A stretch of DNA of 36,228 bases from Parcubacteria bacterium C7867-002 (GTDB taxonomy: Bacteria > Patescibacteriota > Minisyncoccia > Phycocordibacterales > PALSA-1337), in NCBI GenBank assembly GCA_001189105.1, contig LFCL01000029.1, positions 1 through 36,228 on the forward strand. The letters are read 5' to 3'. Within the stretch, counting starts at the first letter, position 1; every line of letters starts with the position of its first letter. Below are positions 1 through 9,287 of this stretch, piece after piece. Both the position numbers and the translations under genes were made by a program. The notes under the pieces were generated by a model. The model was given only the letters and a program-made list of their open reading frames with translations. It searched no databases and was not told the DNA's origin.

Positions 1-188
1 GGCCTATATGTAAATATCCAGTAGGACTTGGGGGGAAACGGGTTATGACAGACATAGGGGGTATTATAACGCATTTTTGAGCAAGAATCTTGATTCATGA
101 ATCAAAACAATGCTTGATATCAGAGTGTTTCTATTATACAGTGCTGGTAGTTTAGCTTGAGTTCTCAACAATCAAAACACCTCATACT

Positions 189-704
189 ATGGAAACTATT
201 GAAAATTCCGTCGGTATCACTCTTACTCGGAAACAGTTGGAAGAACTGGGTATCGTGGCAGCAGAAAATTGGTATCTTCATTACAATGGTAATGTGCTCA
301 GTCTCGATTTGATCGGTCATCGAGATGAATATGTCTCAGTGGGCACTGATCCTGTAAAAATCAAGGAAATTCGTGTATACCTTTTGAATTTCGAGGAGTT
401 TGTGGGTAAAGATACGTTTGCAAAGATTGAAGAAGTGGATGACAGGGCGTATATCCAATTTTCCATTGCGGCTCGACTAGCTCAGAAAACCTCAAGGGCA
501 GGCACTTCCAAGATCAGGTGCGAGGTTCTTACTGGTCCGACTGTTGCTGATACGAACATCGTGTTTAGTTCAGAAATCAGAGAGCTCATTGACATTACTT
601 CTGTGGTTGTTGCGGTTCGCATGTTCTGTGACCAGATAGACAGTCAGTCTTTCAGTGATTCTGTGTGTGAAATTCACACCGCATTCAAAGTCCATGCACT
701 CTGA
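189..704 (+). CDS. hypothetical protein, 171 aa
   Basis: Complete ORF followed by a terminator hairpin at 732-760; no family recognised. Confidence 0.6.
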   Translation: METIENSVGITLTRKQLEELGIVAAENWYLHYNGNVLSLDLIGHRDEYVSVGTDPVKIKEIRVYLLNFEEFVGKDTFAKIEEVDDRAYIQFSIAARLAQKTSRAGTSKIRCEVLTGPTVADTNIVFSSEIRELIDITSVVVAVRMFCDQIDSQSFSDSVCEIHTAFKVHAL

Positions 705-731
705 TCCATTGAATGATCGTGCGTACTCTCC

Positions 732-760
732 AAGCGTCTCTGTTGTTGAGACGCTTTTTT
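732..760 (+). terminator. Rho-independent terminator
   Basis: AAGCGTCTC-tgttgtt-GAGACGCTT followed by T-run. Confidence 0.85.
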
Positions 761-857
761 ATTTCCCTAAGAAGCAGTGATCCGTAAACTGTAATCAGAG
801 AGGTAAACAAAAAACCACCCCTTTCGAGATGGTCTTCTGATTACGGTTTATTTGTGA

Positions 858-1358
858 CTACCCCTTGATCTCTGCACCGACTGAAGCTGCTGCACGGAAG
901 ATCTTCATGATAATACTGCCGTTAGCATCCTTGAGAGGGAGATCTTTTGTAGCGTCGAATGTCTTGTCGCCATTGTCAGAATGGAGCATAGCGTAATATG
1001 TTCCACCTTCGACGGTTGCCTTTGTAAGAGTGATACGTCCTGGATTGATACCCTTTTCAAAGTATGTTTGACCGATGATTGCTCCTGGTTGACCAGCGTT
1101 GTCAGCGTGAATAACTACCCATCCACCCTTTTCAAATTGAACTGATGAAAGATACACAATGTTGCCTGGGTATTGATCTGACATGACAATGCGGTTAACG
1201 CCTGTCGTGCTACTTGGAACTGATGTTCCTGGATTATCGATAGCGGTAGTGTCGGTCTTGTCGCCACCAAACACCAATACGCCAATAATAATAAGGATAA
1301 TAATGACGATAACGGTCACTATCCACTGCCACGCCTTGATGCCACTTTGAGGTTCCAT
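858..1358 (-). CDS. membrane-anchored extracytoplasmic protein, DUF7282-like
   Basis: N-terminal TM helix (WIVTVIVIIILIIIGVLVFGG) then VYLSSVQFEKGGWVVIHADNAGQPGAIIGQT..., resembling DUF7282 domains. Confidence 0.65.
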   Translation of the reverse strand: MEPQSGIKAWQWIVTVIVIIILIIIGVLVFGGDKTDTTAIDNPGTSVPSSTTGVNRIVMSDQYPGNIVYLSSVQFEKGGWVVIHADNAGQPGAIIGQTYFEKGINPGRITLTKATVEGGTYYAMLHSDNGDKTFDATKDLPLKDANGSIIMKIFRAAASVGAEIKG

Positions 1359-1421
1359 ATATGTAATTACGATTTATGGGCTGCTAATTCGACTTTATTG
1401 TTATGTGCCTATTATAGCATA

Positions 1422-2558
1422 CTAACGCTCATGTTCCAGGGCTATGTCGATAAGTACATCGGCGATAAGAGTACTGCTGTCGAGGCGTGCAAATGCCTTA
1501 GCTTGGTCTTTCATGGTCTGTTGAATTGTCGGATTGTTATGAATTCGGTCAATTTCTCCGATAATGATGTGGGCACTGAGGTTATTTTCTTGAACAACCG
1601 TAGCTGCCCCAGTACGACCGTATGAGAACGCATTACTCGTCTGGTCGTGACTGATCGAATGAGGAAGAGGGATGATGATGGAAGGTATTCCCCATGCAGC
1701 AATCTCAAATATTGTGGAACCAGCACGTGAGACGATGATTTCGGCTACGCCGGCGGACATACGTAAGGTAAGATCATTCAAATAATCCATTGGATGATAT
1801 CGGTGTGCATACGGATGGTCCTTGAGGATAATGTCCGAGGTTGATTTGATTTCTTCGATATTGGCGCGACCAGTTTGGTGAATGATCTGATAACGATTGA
1901 GAAGTTCTGGTAAGGCCGCAAGTATTACATCATTGATGTTTTGGGATCCCTGTGAGCCTCCGAGAATTAAAATAGTTGGGGTATTCTGTTCAAGCTTAAG
2001 AAAGTCATGGGCACCATTTGAGAGAGGAATGATGATATCTGAACGAACAGGATTACCGGTATGAGCGATCCGATCCGGAGGAGTCTTCTTGAAATATTCG
2101 GCAGCATCGGGATATGAAATAGCTATTTTGCGAGCAAATTTTGAGGCCCAGAGGTTGACTCGGCCTGGTTTTGAATCTGATTCGTGGATAATTATAGGGA
2201 TACGGAGAAGTTTTGCAGCAAACAATGTGGGAAAACTTGCGTAGCCTCCTTTACCAAAAACAACATCGGGATACAATGAGTATATTTTTATTAATGCCAA
2301 GATACAGCCATACAGAGTCTTAAAGATATCGGTAATATTGAGGAGTGAAAAATAACGTCGTACCTTCCCTGCAGGAATGGACATGAACTCAATATCATTT
2401 TCAAAGAGAGCGCGAGGATTGTATTTGCTTGGAGCTGAATAATATAACGAAGGAGAGAGTATTTTGCGTTCCTTGGCACGTGTGGTGACAGCCTGGGCTA
2501 CTGCAATGATTGGGTAGAAATGGCCACCTGAGCCTCCGCCGGTAAATAGGATTTTCAT
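1422..2558 (-). CDS. murG: UDP-N-acetylglucosamine--N-acetylmuramyl-(pentapeptide) pyrophosphoryl-undecaprenol N-acetylglucosamine transferase
   Basis: MKILFTGGGSGGHFYPIIAVAQ, GSQGS, SRAGSTIFEIAAWGIPSIIIPLP motifs; adjacent to ftsW. Confidence 0.95.
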   Translation of the reverse strand: MKILFTGGGSGGHFYPIIAVAQAVTTRAKERKILSPSLYYSAPSKYNPRALFENDIEFMSIPAGKVRRYFSLLNITDIFKTLYGCILALIKIYSLYPDVVFGKGGYASFPTLFAAKLLRIPIIIHESDSKPGRVNLWASKFARKIAISYPDAAEYFKKTPPDRIAHTGNPVRSDIIIPLSNGAHDFLKLEQNTPTILILGGSQGSQNINDVILAALPELLNRYQIIHQTGRANIEEIKSTSDIILKDHPYAHRYHPMDYLNDLTLRMSAGVAEIIVSRAGSTIFEIAAWGIPSIIIPLPHSISHDQTSNAFSYGRTGAATVVQENNLSAHIIIGEIDRIHNNPTIQQTMKDQAKAFARLDSSTLIADVLIDIALEHER

Positions 2559-2610
2559 AGTGGGTTTATTTTACAATGAATAGCGTAAATACAAAAGCTA
2601 CGTGTTTTGA

Positions 2611-3711
2611 TCAGGCTTTGCCATATTTTGATACATTGGCCACAATGCCTGAGGCAAGCAGTGCAATAATCAGGGCCGTTCCTCCATGACTTACAAACAA
2701 CAGTGGTACACCAAAGAGAGGTACAAGACCGAGCATGGCTGCCATATTGAGGAATGATTCAGTAATAACTAATACTGCAATACCGATGGCAATCAGTGCT
2801 CCGAATGAATCGGGTGCACGGGTACCGACACGGAATATACTCGCAGCAAATATAAGGTAGATAAGGATGAGTATGACACTGCCAATAAAACCGAACTCTT
2901 CAGCTGCGACGGCGAATACAGAGTCGCCAATGGGCTCAGGAAGATATCCAAATTTTTGAACACTTTGACCGAAACCTCTGCCAGTAATTTGACCGGAACC
3001 AATAGCGATGAGGGATTGGTTAATCTGGTATCCTGCCCCTTGTGTATCTGCTCCTGGATTGAAGAAGACTTTAACACGTTGGTATGCGTACGGACGAAAC
3101 GCGACAACTCCAATCACTAAAATCATCATGATACCGAGGGCTGTTATGAAATGCCGAAATGGTAAGCCGGCAATAAATAACATGACGATACCGGTAAAGC
3201 CGATGATAGCGAGTGTGTCAGTGTCGGATTGGATAAGGAGTAATGTGCTCAGGATTGCCATAATTGCAAGATACGGAAGCAGGCCGAAACGGAATGTTTT
3301 GATCTTGTCCTTTGCAAATTGGATCCAGGCAGCAAGGTATATGATAAAAGCAATTTTCAGAAATTCAGAGGGCTGAAAAGAGACAAAACCGAGGTCAATC
3401 CATCGCGAAGCTCCACCGTGATGAAGTGCTAGTCCGGGAATAAATAGGAGTAAATTGATAAGAACTGCTCCTAACAGGATAAAAAAAGCTGTCTGACGAA
3501 ACTTTGTGTACGGTATTCGGGACATAATGAAGAATCCGACAATACCGATACACAGACTAATCCCTTGTTTAAGGGCTACATTTTCAAAGGTGGCACCTGT
3601 TTGCGCCAGTAATCCTAACGAAGCAGATAGAAAGATTACGAAACCTGAGAGCGTTAAAATCGATACGGCAATAAGAAAGAAACGATCGATATGTGAGCGG
3701 TGAGAATTCAT
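2611..3711 (-). CDS. ftsW: FtsW/RodA/SpoVE family lipid II polymerase
   Basis: Multi-TM; GAGYQINQSLIAIGSGQITGRGFGQSVQKFGYLPEPIGDSVFAVAAEEFGFIG signature. Confidence 0.93.
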   Translation of the reverse strand: MNSHRSHIDRFFLIAVSILTLSGFVIFLSASLGLLAQTGATFENVALKQGISLCIGIVGFFIMSRIPYTKFRQTAFFILLGAVLINLLLFIPGLALHHGGASRWIDLGFVSFQPSEFLKIAFIIYLAAWIQFAKDKIKTFRFGLLPYLAIMAILSTLLLIQSDTDTLAIIGFTGIVMLFIAGLPFRHFITALGIMMILVIGVVAFRPYAYQRVKVFFNPGADTQGAGYQINQSLIAIGSGQITGRGFGQSVQKFGYLPEPIGDSVFAVAAEEFGFIGSVILILIYLIFAASIFRVGTRAPDSFGALIAIGIAVLVITESFLNMAAMLGLVPLFGVPLLFVSHGGTALIIALLASGIVANVSKYGKA

Positions 3712-4286
3712 CAGGACTCTATTGTAGCATCGACTGAGGTGTGTTGATCGACCGATGTATCTGTGGATTGTTTAAACCCCTCAATATCTTTATTTACCGC
3801 TTCGTATTCGGGTAGATCAGTTACCTTTGAAAGGCCGAGGTGAGAGAGGAGTTCTAAGCTTGAAGCATACAAGTAGCTTCGGGAATCCTGAGGATTATCA
3901 ATACGTTCGATCAAACCTCGAACCAATAGATTACGAATGATAAATTGTGAATTTACTCCTCGAATATAGTCGATATCGGTTCGAGAAATAGGTCCACGGT
4001 ATAAAATAATAGAGAGGGTTTCGAGGCCTGATTTACCCAAATCAGTGGATATGCTTTCTTGAGTAATTTTTTGAATGAGAGCAGAGAGTTCCTTGGCGGT
4101 GCCGAGCATGACATCGTCCTGAGTGCGGACTACGGTGATTCCCCTGCCCTGTAAGCCCTGTTCCAATTCGGTAAGTCCGTTGCGAATCGTGTCTTCGGGA
4201 AGAGAGAGGTATGAAGCTAATTTTTTTATAGAGATTGGTTCGGCTTTCCAAAAAAGGATTGCTTCGAGTTGCTGAGGAAGATTCAT
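3711..4286 (-). CDS. scpB: segregation and condensation protein B
   Basis: MNLPQQLEAILFWKAEPISIKKLASYL...LETLSIILYRGPISRTDIDYIRGVNS; start moved to internal ATG at 4286. Confidence 0.9.
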   Translation of the reverse strand: MNLPQQLEAILFWKAEPISIKKLASYLSLPEDTIRNGLTELEQGLQGRGITVVRTQDDVMLGTAKELSALIQKITQESISTDLGKSGLETLSIILYRGPISRTDIDYIRGVNSQFIIRNLLVRGLIERIDNPQDSRSYLYASSLELLSHLGLSKVTDLPEYEAVNKDIEGFKQSTDTSVDQHTSVDATIES

Positions 4287-4323
4287 AGGTACAGTATACA
4301 CAATCGCGTATATAAAATGTAAG

Positions 4324-5046
4324 TTAATATCGGGGTACGCCAACGTCTTTGGTTTCCATTTGAATATCATCAAAATGTCGCTCTTGGGTGACATGGACGA
4401 TACCCTCTTTGACTAATTCAAGCATGGCTAGAAAGCTGACAATGACATTTACTCGATTTGCCCGGTGCTCTTTGGTGAACTCCTTAAAACTCATGCGTAA
4501 GTGACTGGTAATGCGTGTGGTGAGGGTTGTGACCATCTCTTCGAGACTGATTACTTTGTTGACGAGTACTTTGGGCAGGTTCTCTGTTTTAGGAAGTTTG
4601 TTGATCAGTTCTTTGAGTATTGATATTGCCTTGTCGAGGGTAAATACAGGATCAGGAGTGAAAATAGGGTCGATGGGGCGTGCGTGAGATTGGGGGAAAA
4701 TAACCTGCTCACCAAATAAGGTTCGAATATGTACGCTAGCATCTTTGATACGTTTTAACATACTCAAGCGAGTTTCCAGGTCTTGAATGTCATGTTTTTC
4801 TTCGGTGGTCAGATTGAGTTCTGGGAGAAGGGATTTTGATTTGATCAAAAGGAGTGTAGAAGCAACTAAGATAAAATGGGCCGACTCCCCCATCGGCATG
4901 TGTTCTCTATCCTGGATATGAGCAATAAAATCATCGGTGACTTTTGCCAAGGAAACATCGTTAATGAACAGTTTGCGTTTCTCGATGAGATCCAAAAGAA
5001 GATCGAGCGGACCTTCGAAGGATTGTGTTTTGATGGTGAAGGTCAT
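4324..5046 (-). CDS. scpA: segregation and condensation protein A
   Basis: FEGPLDLLLDLIEKRKLFINDVSLAKVTDDFIAHI; next to scpB. Confidence 0.93.
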   Translation of the reverse strand: MTFTIKTQSFEGPLDLLLDLIEKRKLFINDVSLAKVTDDFIAHIQDREHMPMGESAHFILVASTLLLIKSKSLLPELNLTTEEKHDIQDLETRLSMLKRIKDASVHIRTLFGEQVIFPQSHARPIDPIFTPDPVFTLDKAISILKELINKLPKTENLPKVLVNKVISLEEMVTTLTTRITSHLRMSFKEFTKEHRANRVNVIVSFLAMLELVKEGIVHVTQERHFDDIQMETKDVGVPRY

Positions 5047-5321
5047 TACGAATGAGATAAAATATGATGAGTCAAATCTCGGCGAAGTGGTTCTACTTCT
5101 TCACAAATTATCCCTCGTACCTCTTCTCGGGTAGGTCTATCTTGTATCAATTCTGCCAGCATTTTTACTTCATCTTGAAAAGATTCCTTAAGAGTAAGCA
5201 TGTGATCACGATTCTCCTGCATAATTCTTTCAAAAAAAGGAACCATATCGTTTTTGAATTCAATACGAGATTTGCTGATCGCAGTATCTATGTATTTTTT
5301 ATCTTGGAGTGTGAGTGACAT
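5046..5321 (-). CDS. small coiled-coil hypothetical protein
   Basis: Helical, charged ORF (MSLTLQDKKYIDTAISKSRIEFKNDMV...) abutting scpA start. Confidence 0.6.
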   Translation of the reverse strand: MSLTLQDKKYIDTAISKSRIEFKNDMVPFFERIMQENRDHMLTLKESFQDEVKMLAELIQDRPTREEVRGIICEEVEPLRRDLTHHILSHS

Positions 5322-5435
5322 GTATGTGAATCTTAATTTTATAATGCCAATACTATACACTCAAGAGATAAAATCTATATGAAGAAACTCTAAAGAATTG
5401 CTGAATTTTTCTCCTTAACCTCTACCTCGTTTCGA

Positions 5436-6389
5436 TTACAGTACCCCAATAGCTTTTTTAACTTCAATAAGTTTTGCCTGAGCACGTTCGTTGGCTCTGA
5501 CAGCTCCTTGTTTCAAGACTTGTGCAACACGATCGGGATCCTGGGCAAGTTCGGCACGACGTTCACGAAGAGGTTTGATAAAAGCATCAATATCTTCGAT
5601 CAGAGCTTCTTTGAGAATCTTGTATTTGCCTTTGTTGGCGTCGTAGAGAGCTGTTAATTCGGTTTCAGATTTGAATAACGCATGGATTGCACGCACGTTA
5701 GTTGGGATGTCGGAACCAGAATCAGTCACAATGCCCATGACTGCTTTGGTAATCTCTTCGCGTGTCGCAAACAGAGGAATAGTATTATTATAACTCTTGG
5801 ACATTTTGCGACCATCAATACCAGGAACAGTGCCGACATGTTCCATGATCATTGGCTCAGGAAGATGAAACGTCTCGCCAAAAATACTATTGAATTTCTG
5901 GGCAATATCACGTGAGTATTCAACATGTTGCTTCTGATCTTGTCCTACGGGAACCGTAGTTGTGCCGTACAAAAGAATATCAGCAGCCATAAGAACGGGA
6001 TAATTGAATGTTCCCACACTAATCTCTTTATTCTTCGCTTCGGCATCCTTGAAGGCATGTGCACGCATCAAATAGGGCATAGTGATGATCGTGTCGAAAA
6101 TCCATGCGAGTTCGGTATGTGCAGAAACGTCAGATTGTTTGAAGAGGGTTGAATGTTCCGGATCAAGCCCAATAGCCAAATAGTCCAATGCGAGGTCATA
6201 GGTAAACTGTTTCATCTGTGCCGCATCTTGGACCGTGTTGAGGGCGTGATAGTCAACGATCATGAAGAATTTCTCGGCATCTGGTTGAGTGGTTTGAAAG
6301 TTTACAAATTGCTTCATTGCACCAAAATAGTTGCCAATATGAGGGCGTGCGGTCGGTTGGACTCCTGAGAGGATTATTTTCTTTGACAT
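5436..6389 (-). CDS. trpS: tryptophan--tRNA ligase
   Basis: LSGVQPTARPHIGNYFGAMKQF (HIGN) and KMSKS motif in DGRKMSKSYNNTIPLF. Confidence 0.96.
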   Translation of the reverse strand: MSKKIILSGVQPTARPHIGNYFGAMKQFVNFQTTQPDAEKFFMIVDYHALNTVQDAAQMKQFTYDLALDYLAIGLDPEHSTLFKQSDVSAHTELAWIFDTIITMPYLMRAHAFKDAEAKNKEISVGTFNYPVLMAADILLYGTTTVPVGQDQKQHVEYSRDIAQKFNSIFGETFHLPEPMIMEHVGTVPGIDGRKMSKSYNNTIPLFATREEITKAVMGIVTDSGSDIPTNVRAIHALFKSETELTALYDANKGKYKILKEALIEDIDAFIKPLRERRAELAQDPDRVAQVLKQGAVRANERAQAKLIEVKKAIGVL

Positions 6390-6417
6390 AATGAGCACAT
6401 GATATCAAAAAATGGGT

Positions 6418-6449
6418 AAAAAAACAGCCTGACCGGTAAGATCAGGCTG
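6418..6449 (-). terminator. Rho-independent terminator of 6468-6965 gene
   Basis: Minus strand CAGCCTGAtcttaccggTCAGGCTG then TTTTTT. Confidence 0.8.
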
Positions 6450-6467
6450 GGTTGTGGTTAAAAGGGT

Positions 6468-6965
6468 TTAGAACTTGTAGAGAAACATCATCATTTCGTC
6501 TACAGAGTATTCCGTTCCATCCCAACAGATGCCGATCGGCTTCTTGTGGGGGAAGGTTTTGAGTTGAATGATTCCATGTTCAACAAGTTGGATAACTTTT
6601 CTGCTCCACGCAGCCGGGACATAAAAATTATCCTCGATGCGAAATTGACATTCGCGAACAGAAGAACTTAATCTGACTTGGTTTTTCATCCACGGAATAT
6701 GTACGATCCAAGGAAATTTGTCAGGCATTCGGGGACATAAAGCTCTCAATTCGAAACTTCCGTAATCTACGGGAGAGCGAATCCCTATTGAAGGACAGGC
6801 TTGTCTGGTGAGGATGGAGAGAAGGGTTTGATCAACTTCCTTCATTGAAAACCATTCCATTTTTCCAATCCGCTGACCACTCATACTTGAGAGTCCTGGG
6901 AATTTTCGAGTCCCTGGTGTTGTGATTTGAGGAGTGACTGCTTCAGCTTCCCAAGTCCTTATCAT
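6468..6965 (-). CDS. hypothetical protein, 165 aa
   Basis: Complete ORF with terminator downstream. Confidence 0.6.
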   Translation of the reverse strand: MIRTWEAEAVTPQITTPGTRKFPGLSSMSGQRIGKMEWFSMKEVDQTLLSILTRQACPSIGIRSPVDYGSFELRALCPRMPDKFPWIVHIPWMKNQVRLSSSVRECQFRIEDNFYVPAAWSRKVIQLVEHGIIQLKTFPHKKPIGICWDGTEYSVDEMMMFLYKF

Positions 6966-7075
6966 AACGATCTTTCCCTTGGTTTGATGTTACGACAGCT
7001 GCCACGACGTATGTCATTAACAAGCAACTGTTCTAAAACCAACATTACTCCTCTACCCAACTCTTTGCAAGAGTA

Positions 7076-7978
7076 CTATATCCCCTCTTTTTTGAGATCC
7101 TCAATTGCCTTCAGGGCAGTTTTCGAAAGCTTTTTTGGCATGGTGATATGGGTTACGACAAGCAAGTCACCGCGTTTGCCGCCAGTACCAAAGATTGCCC
7201 CGGTGCTTTCGTACGGAACCCCTTTGCCTTTGACGCGCAAAATTTCTCCATGAGAGGTACCTACGGGAATCTTGAGTTCGATTGGTCCATCGAGTGTTTC
7301 CAGGGTGACTGTGCCACCAGCAAGTGCCATACTGAGTTTGAGAGGTAGTTCTGTCACCAAGTTGAATGCTTCTTTGCGGAGAGTTGGATGTTCCTTGACC
7401 CAAATACGGACAATCAGATCACCTTTGCCCCCTTCACCATCTTCACCTTTACCTGCTACACGTAAGCCTTGACCACTTTCGATGCCAGGAGGAATTTTGA
7501 TGGACAGTTTCTCTTTGAGGATAGCGATATCTTTTTCAGTACCAAAAATAGATTCCTTAAATGAAACTTCAACGTCTACAGTAATATTTCTTCCCTTCCG
7601 AGGACGACGTTGACCTCCGCCCCCAAAGAATTCACTGAATATGTCACCGAGATCGAACTCTACACCACCCTGACTAAAGCTGCCTCCTTGGGTGAATTGA
7701 GAGAAATCAAAACCACCGAAGCCTTGACCATTGAAGCCTCCCTGAGGACCACCTCCCATACCAGGACCCGCTGATCCAAATCGATCATACTGCGCACGTT
7801 TACTGTCGTCTGAAAGTACGGAGTATGCTTCACTCGCTTCTTTGAATTTTTGGGCTGAAGCAGGATTGTTCTTGTTCTTATCCGGATGATGTTCGTGCGC
7901 CAATTTACGAAACGCTTTTTTGATATCGTCTTTCGATGCTCCCTTTTCTACGCCAAGTGTTTTGTAGTAGTCTTTCAT
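7076..7978 (-). CDS. dnaJ: DnaJ/CbpA-type co-chaperone lacking the zinc-finger cluster
   Basis: MKDYYKTLGVEKGASKDDIKKAFRKLAHEHHPDKN J domain, G/F region, C-terminal substrate domains; no CxxCxGxG repeats. Confidence 0.92.
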   Translation of the reverse strand: MKDYYKTLGVEKGASKDDIKKAFRKLAHEHHPDKNKNNPASAQKFKEASEAYSVLSDDSKRAQYDRFGSAGPGMGGGPQGGFNGQGFGGFDFSQFTQGGSFSQGGVEFDLGDIFSEFFGGGGQRRPRKGRNITVDVEVSFKESIFGTEKDIAILKEKLSIKIPPGIESGQGLRVAGKGEDGEGGKGDLIVRIWVKEHPTLRKEAFNLVTELPLKLSMALAGGTVTLETLDGPIELKIPVGTSHGEILRVKGKGVPYESTGAIFGTGGKRGDLLVVTHITMPKKLSKTALKAIEDLKKEGI

Positions 7979-7980
7979 AA

Positions 7981-8583
7981 TTAATACAAACTTTTTATTT
8001 TCTGAATAATTTCAGGAAAATCAGTGCCATTGAAATGTTTTCGATCTTTAAATGTTATCACTTCAGATTCAGGTAGTCCCTTTTTGTACATTTTTGAGTC
8101 GTTGAAGTTAACTATAGGATCATCTTCACTATGACAGATTATTATATTTCCTCCTTGAGTGGTAAATTTCTCTAGTTTTTCTGTGAGTTTAAAATCTGTA
8201 AATTGCTGACCTTTCCCGTTAATTTGGTAAGGTGCCGCAATCAAGAGTGTCGCTCTAATTTTCTTTGGGTAATTATTTTCGGAAAGCCATTTTGCCACAA
8301 ATATACCACCTAAAGAATGGCCGATGAAAACCACTTCATCTTCGAAGAACGGAATTAATCTTTCAAACCATATTTTCCATTCCGCATACTTGGCATTCTC
8401 CTTACATGGCATCTGTGGTTTGATGACATCAAACTCGGCACCCAATTTTTCATTTAAAGTTTCTTTCCAATCTTTCTTTCTAAAATTTTCAAACCAAATA
8501 GGTCTATTTTTTAGGAATAAAAGATATTCTTCGTGTGTGTCGAATGGGTTACCACCATGAATTAGAACTATCTGTTTCATCAT
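7981..8583 (-). CDS. alpha/beta hydrolase (RBBP9/YdeN-like)
   Basis: IVLIHGGN..., FIGHSLGGIFVAKWL nucleophile elbow, LIAAPYQ. Confidence 0.8.
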   Translation of the reverse strand: MMKQIVLIHGGNPFDTHEEYLLFLKNRPIWFENFRKKDWKETLNEKLGAEFDVIKPQMPCKENAKYAEWKIWFERLIPFFEDEVVFIGHSLGGIFVAKWLSENNYPKKIRATLLIAAPYQINGKGQQFTDFKLTEKLEKFTTQGGNIIICHSEDDPIVNFNDSKMYKKGLPESEVITFKDRKHFNGTDFPEIIQKIKSLY

Positions 8584-8669
8584 TTGACTATTAATTAAGT
8601 ATATGACATTATACGGACTGGTTTAGTTTAGTCAACATTCACACATAACAATCAACCAGGGCATTATTT

Positions 8670-9089
8670 GTGGCAGAAATATATACATGGGAAATCAGTC
8701 TGACGGTGTACTGTCCTTTCGGGATTGAACCGCTTGTTTTCAGGAAACGGATTGAGCGAAAGTATACCCCTCTTTCTTTATCCGAATTCAGACTGAAACT
8801 TAAGGGGATGCCAGAGGCGATTCCTGTTGCCTCGGTCATCGAAGATGAGAGTTTTCCAGGAACTTTTCAGGTAATTCTCGAGGAACATGAGGCTGCAACT
8901 CCAATTGCCTTGAGTCCTGAAGAAATAGTCGATCTGAAAGCTAATGGTTTCATTCAGGATATGGTTGAAGTAGAGAGGAATGGCCATACTACTTCTCGGC
9001 GGAAGTCTGAAAGAAAAGAATTCGAGATCGGTGTAGGTACTCTACCTGAAAGTCCACGTGCTCCTTCGATGTTATCTCCAAGCGCTTGA
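8670..9089 (+). CDS. hypothetical protein, 139 aa
   Basis: ORF followed by a strong terminator at 9104-9158. Confidence 0.55.
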   Translation: MAEIYTWEISLTVYCPFGIEPLVFRKRIERKYTPLSLSEFRLKLKGMPEAIPVASVIEDESFPGTFQVILEEHEAATPIALSPEEIVDLKANGFIQDMVEVERNGHTTSRRKSERKEFEIGVGTLPESPRAPSMLSPSA

Positions 9090-9103
9090 ATGGTTTCCTC
9101 CCC

Positions 9104-9158
9104 AGACCCCCGTTTGCTTCCCCGACTAGTGCAGGGAAGCTACGGAGGTCTTTTTTTT
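9104..9158 (+). terminator. Rho-independent terminator
   Basis: AGACCCCCGTttGCTTCCC...GGGAAGCtACGGAGGTCT then T-run. Confidence 0.85.
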
Positions 9159-9287
9159 ATTTCCCACTTCGCTCCTCGACAAGGTCGGAGCTACGCGGGA
9201 CAAGTTTCTTTACTTCTTCTCCTTAAATTCTTGCCCCGTTTCTCCCGATAGTCATCGGGCTCCACGGGACCTACGTTCTGTTACATA

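Noticed and set aside
90-105. 16-bp palindrome TTGATTCATGAATCAA upstream of the 189 gene
   Set aside because: Short AT-rich palindrome without promoter context or repetition; cannot be distinguished from chance
2793-3376. Antisense ORFs over ftsW, dnaK, alaS, rpoA and others listed in the ORF track
   Set aside because: They overlap well-supported conserved genes and have no recognisable domains
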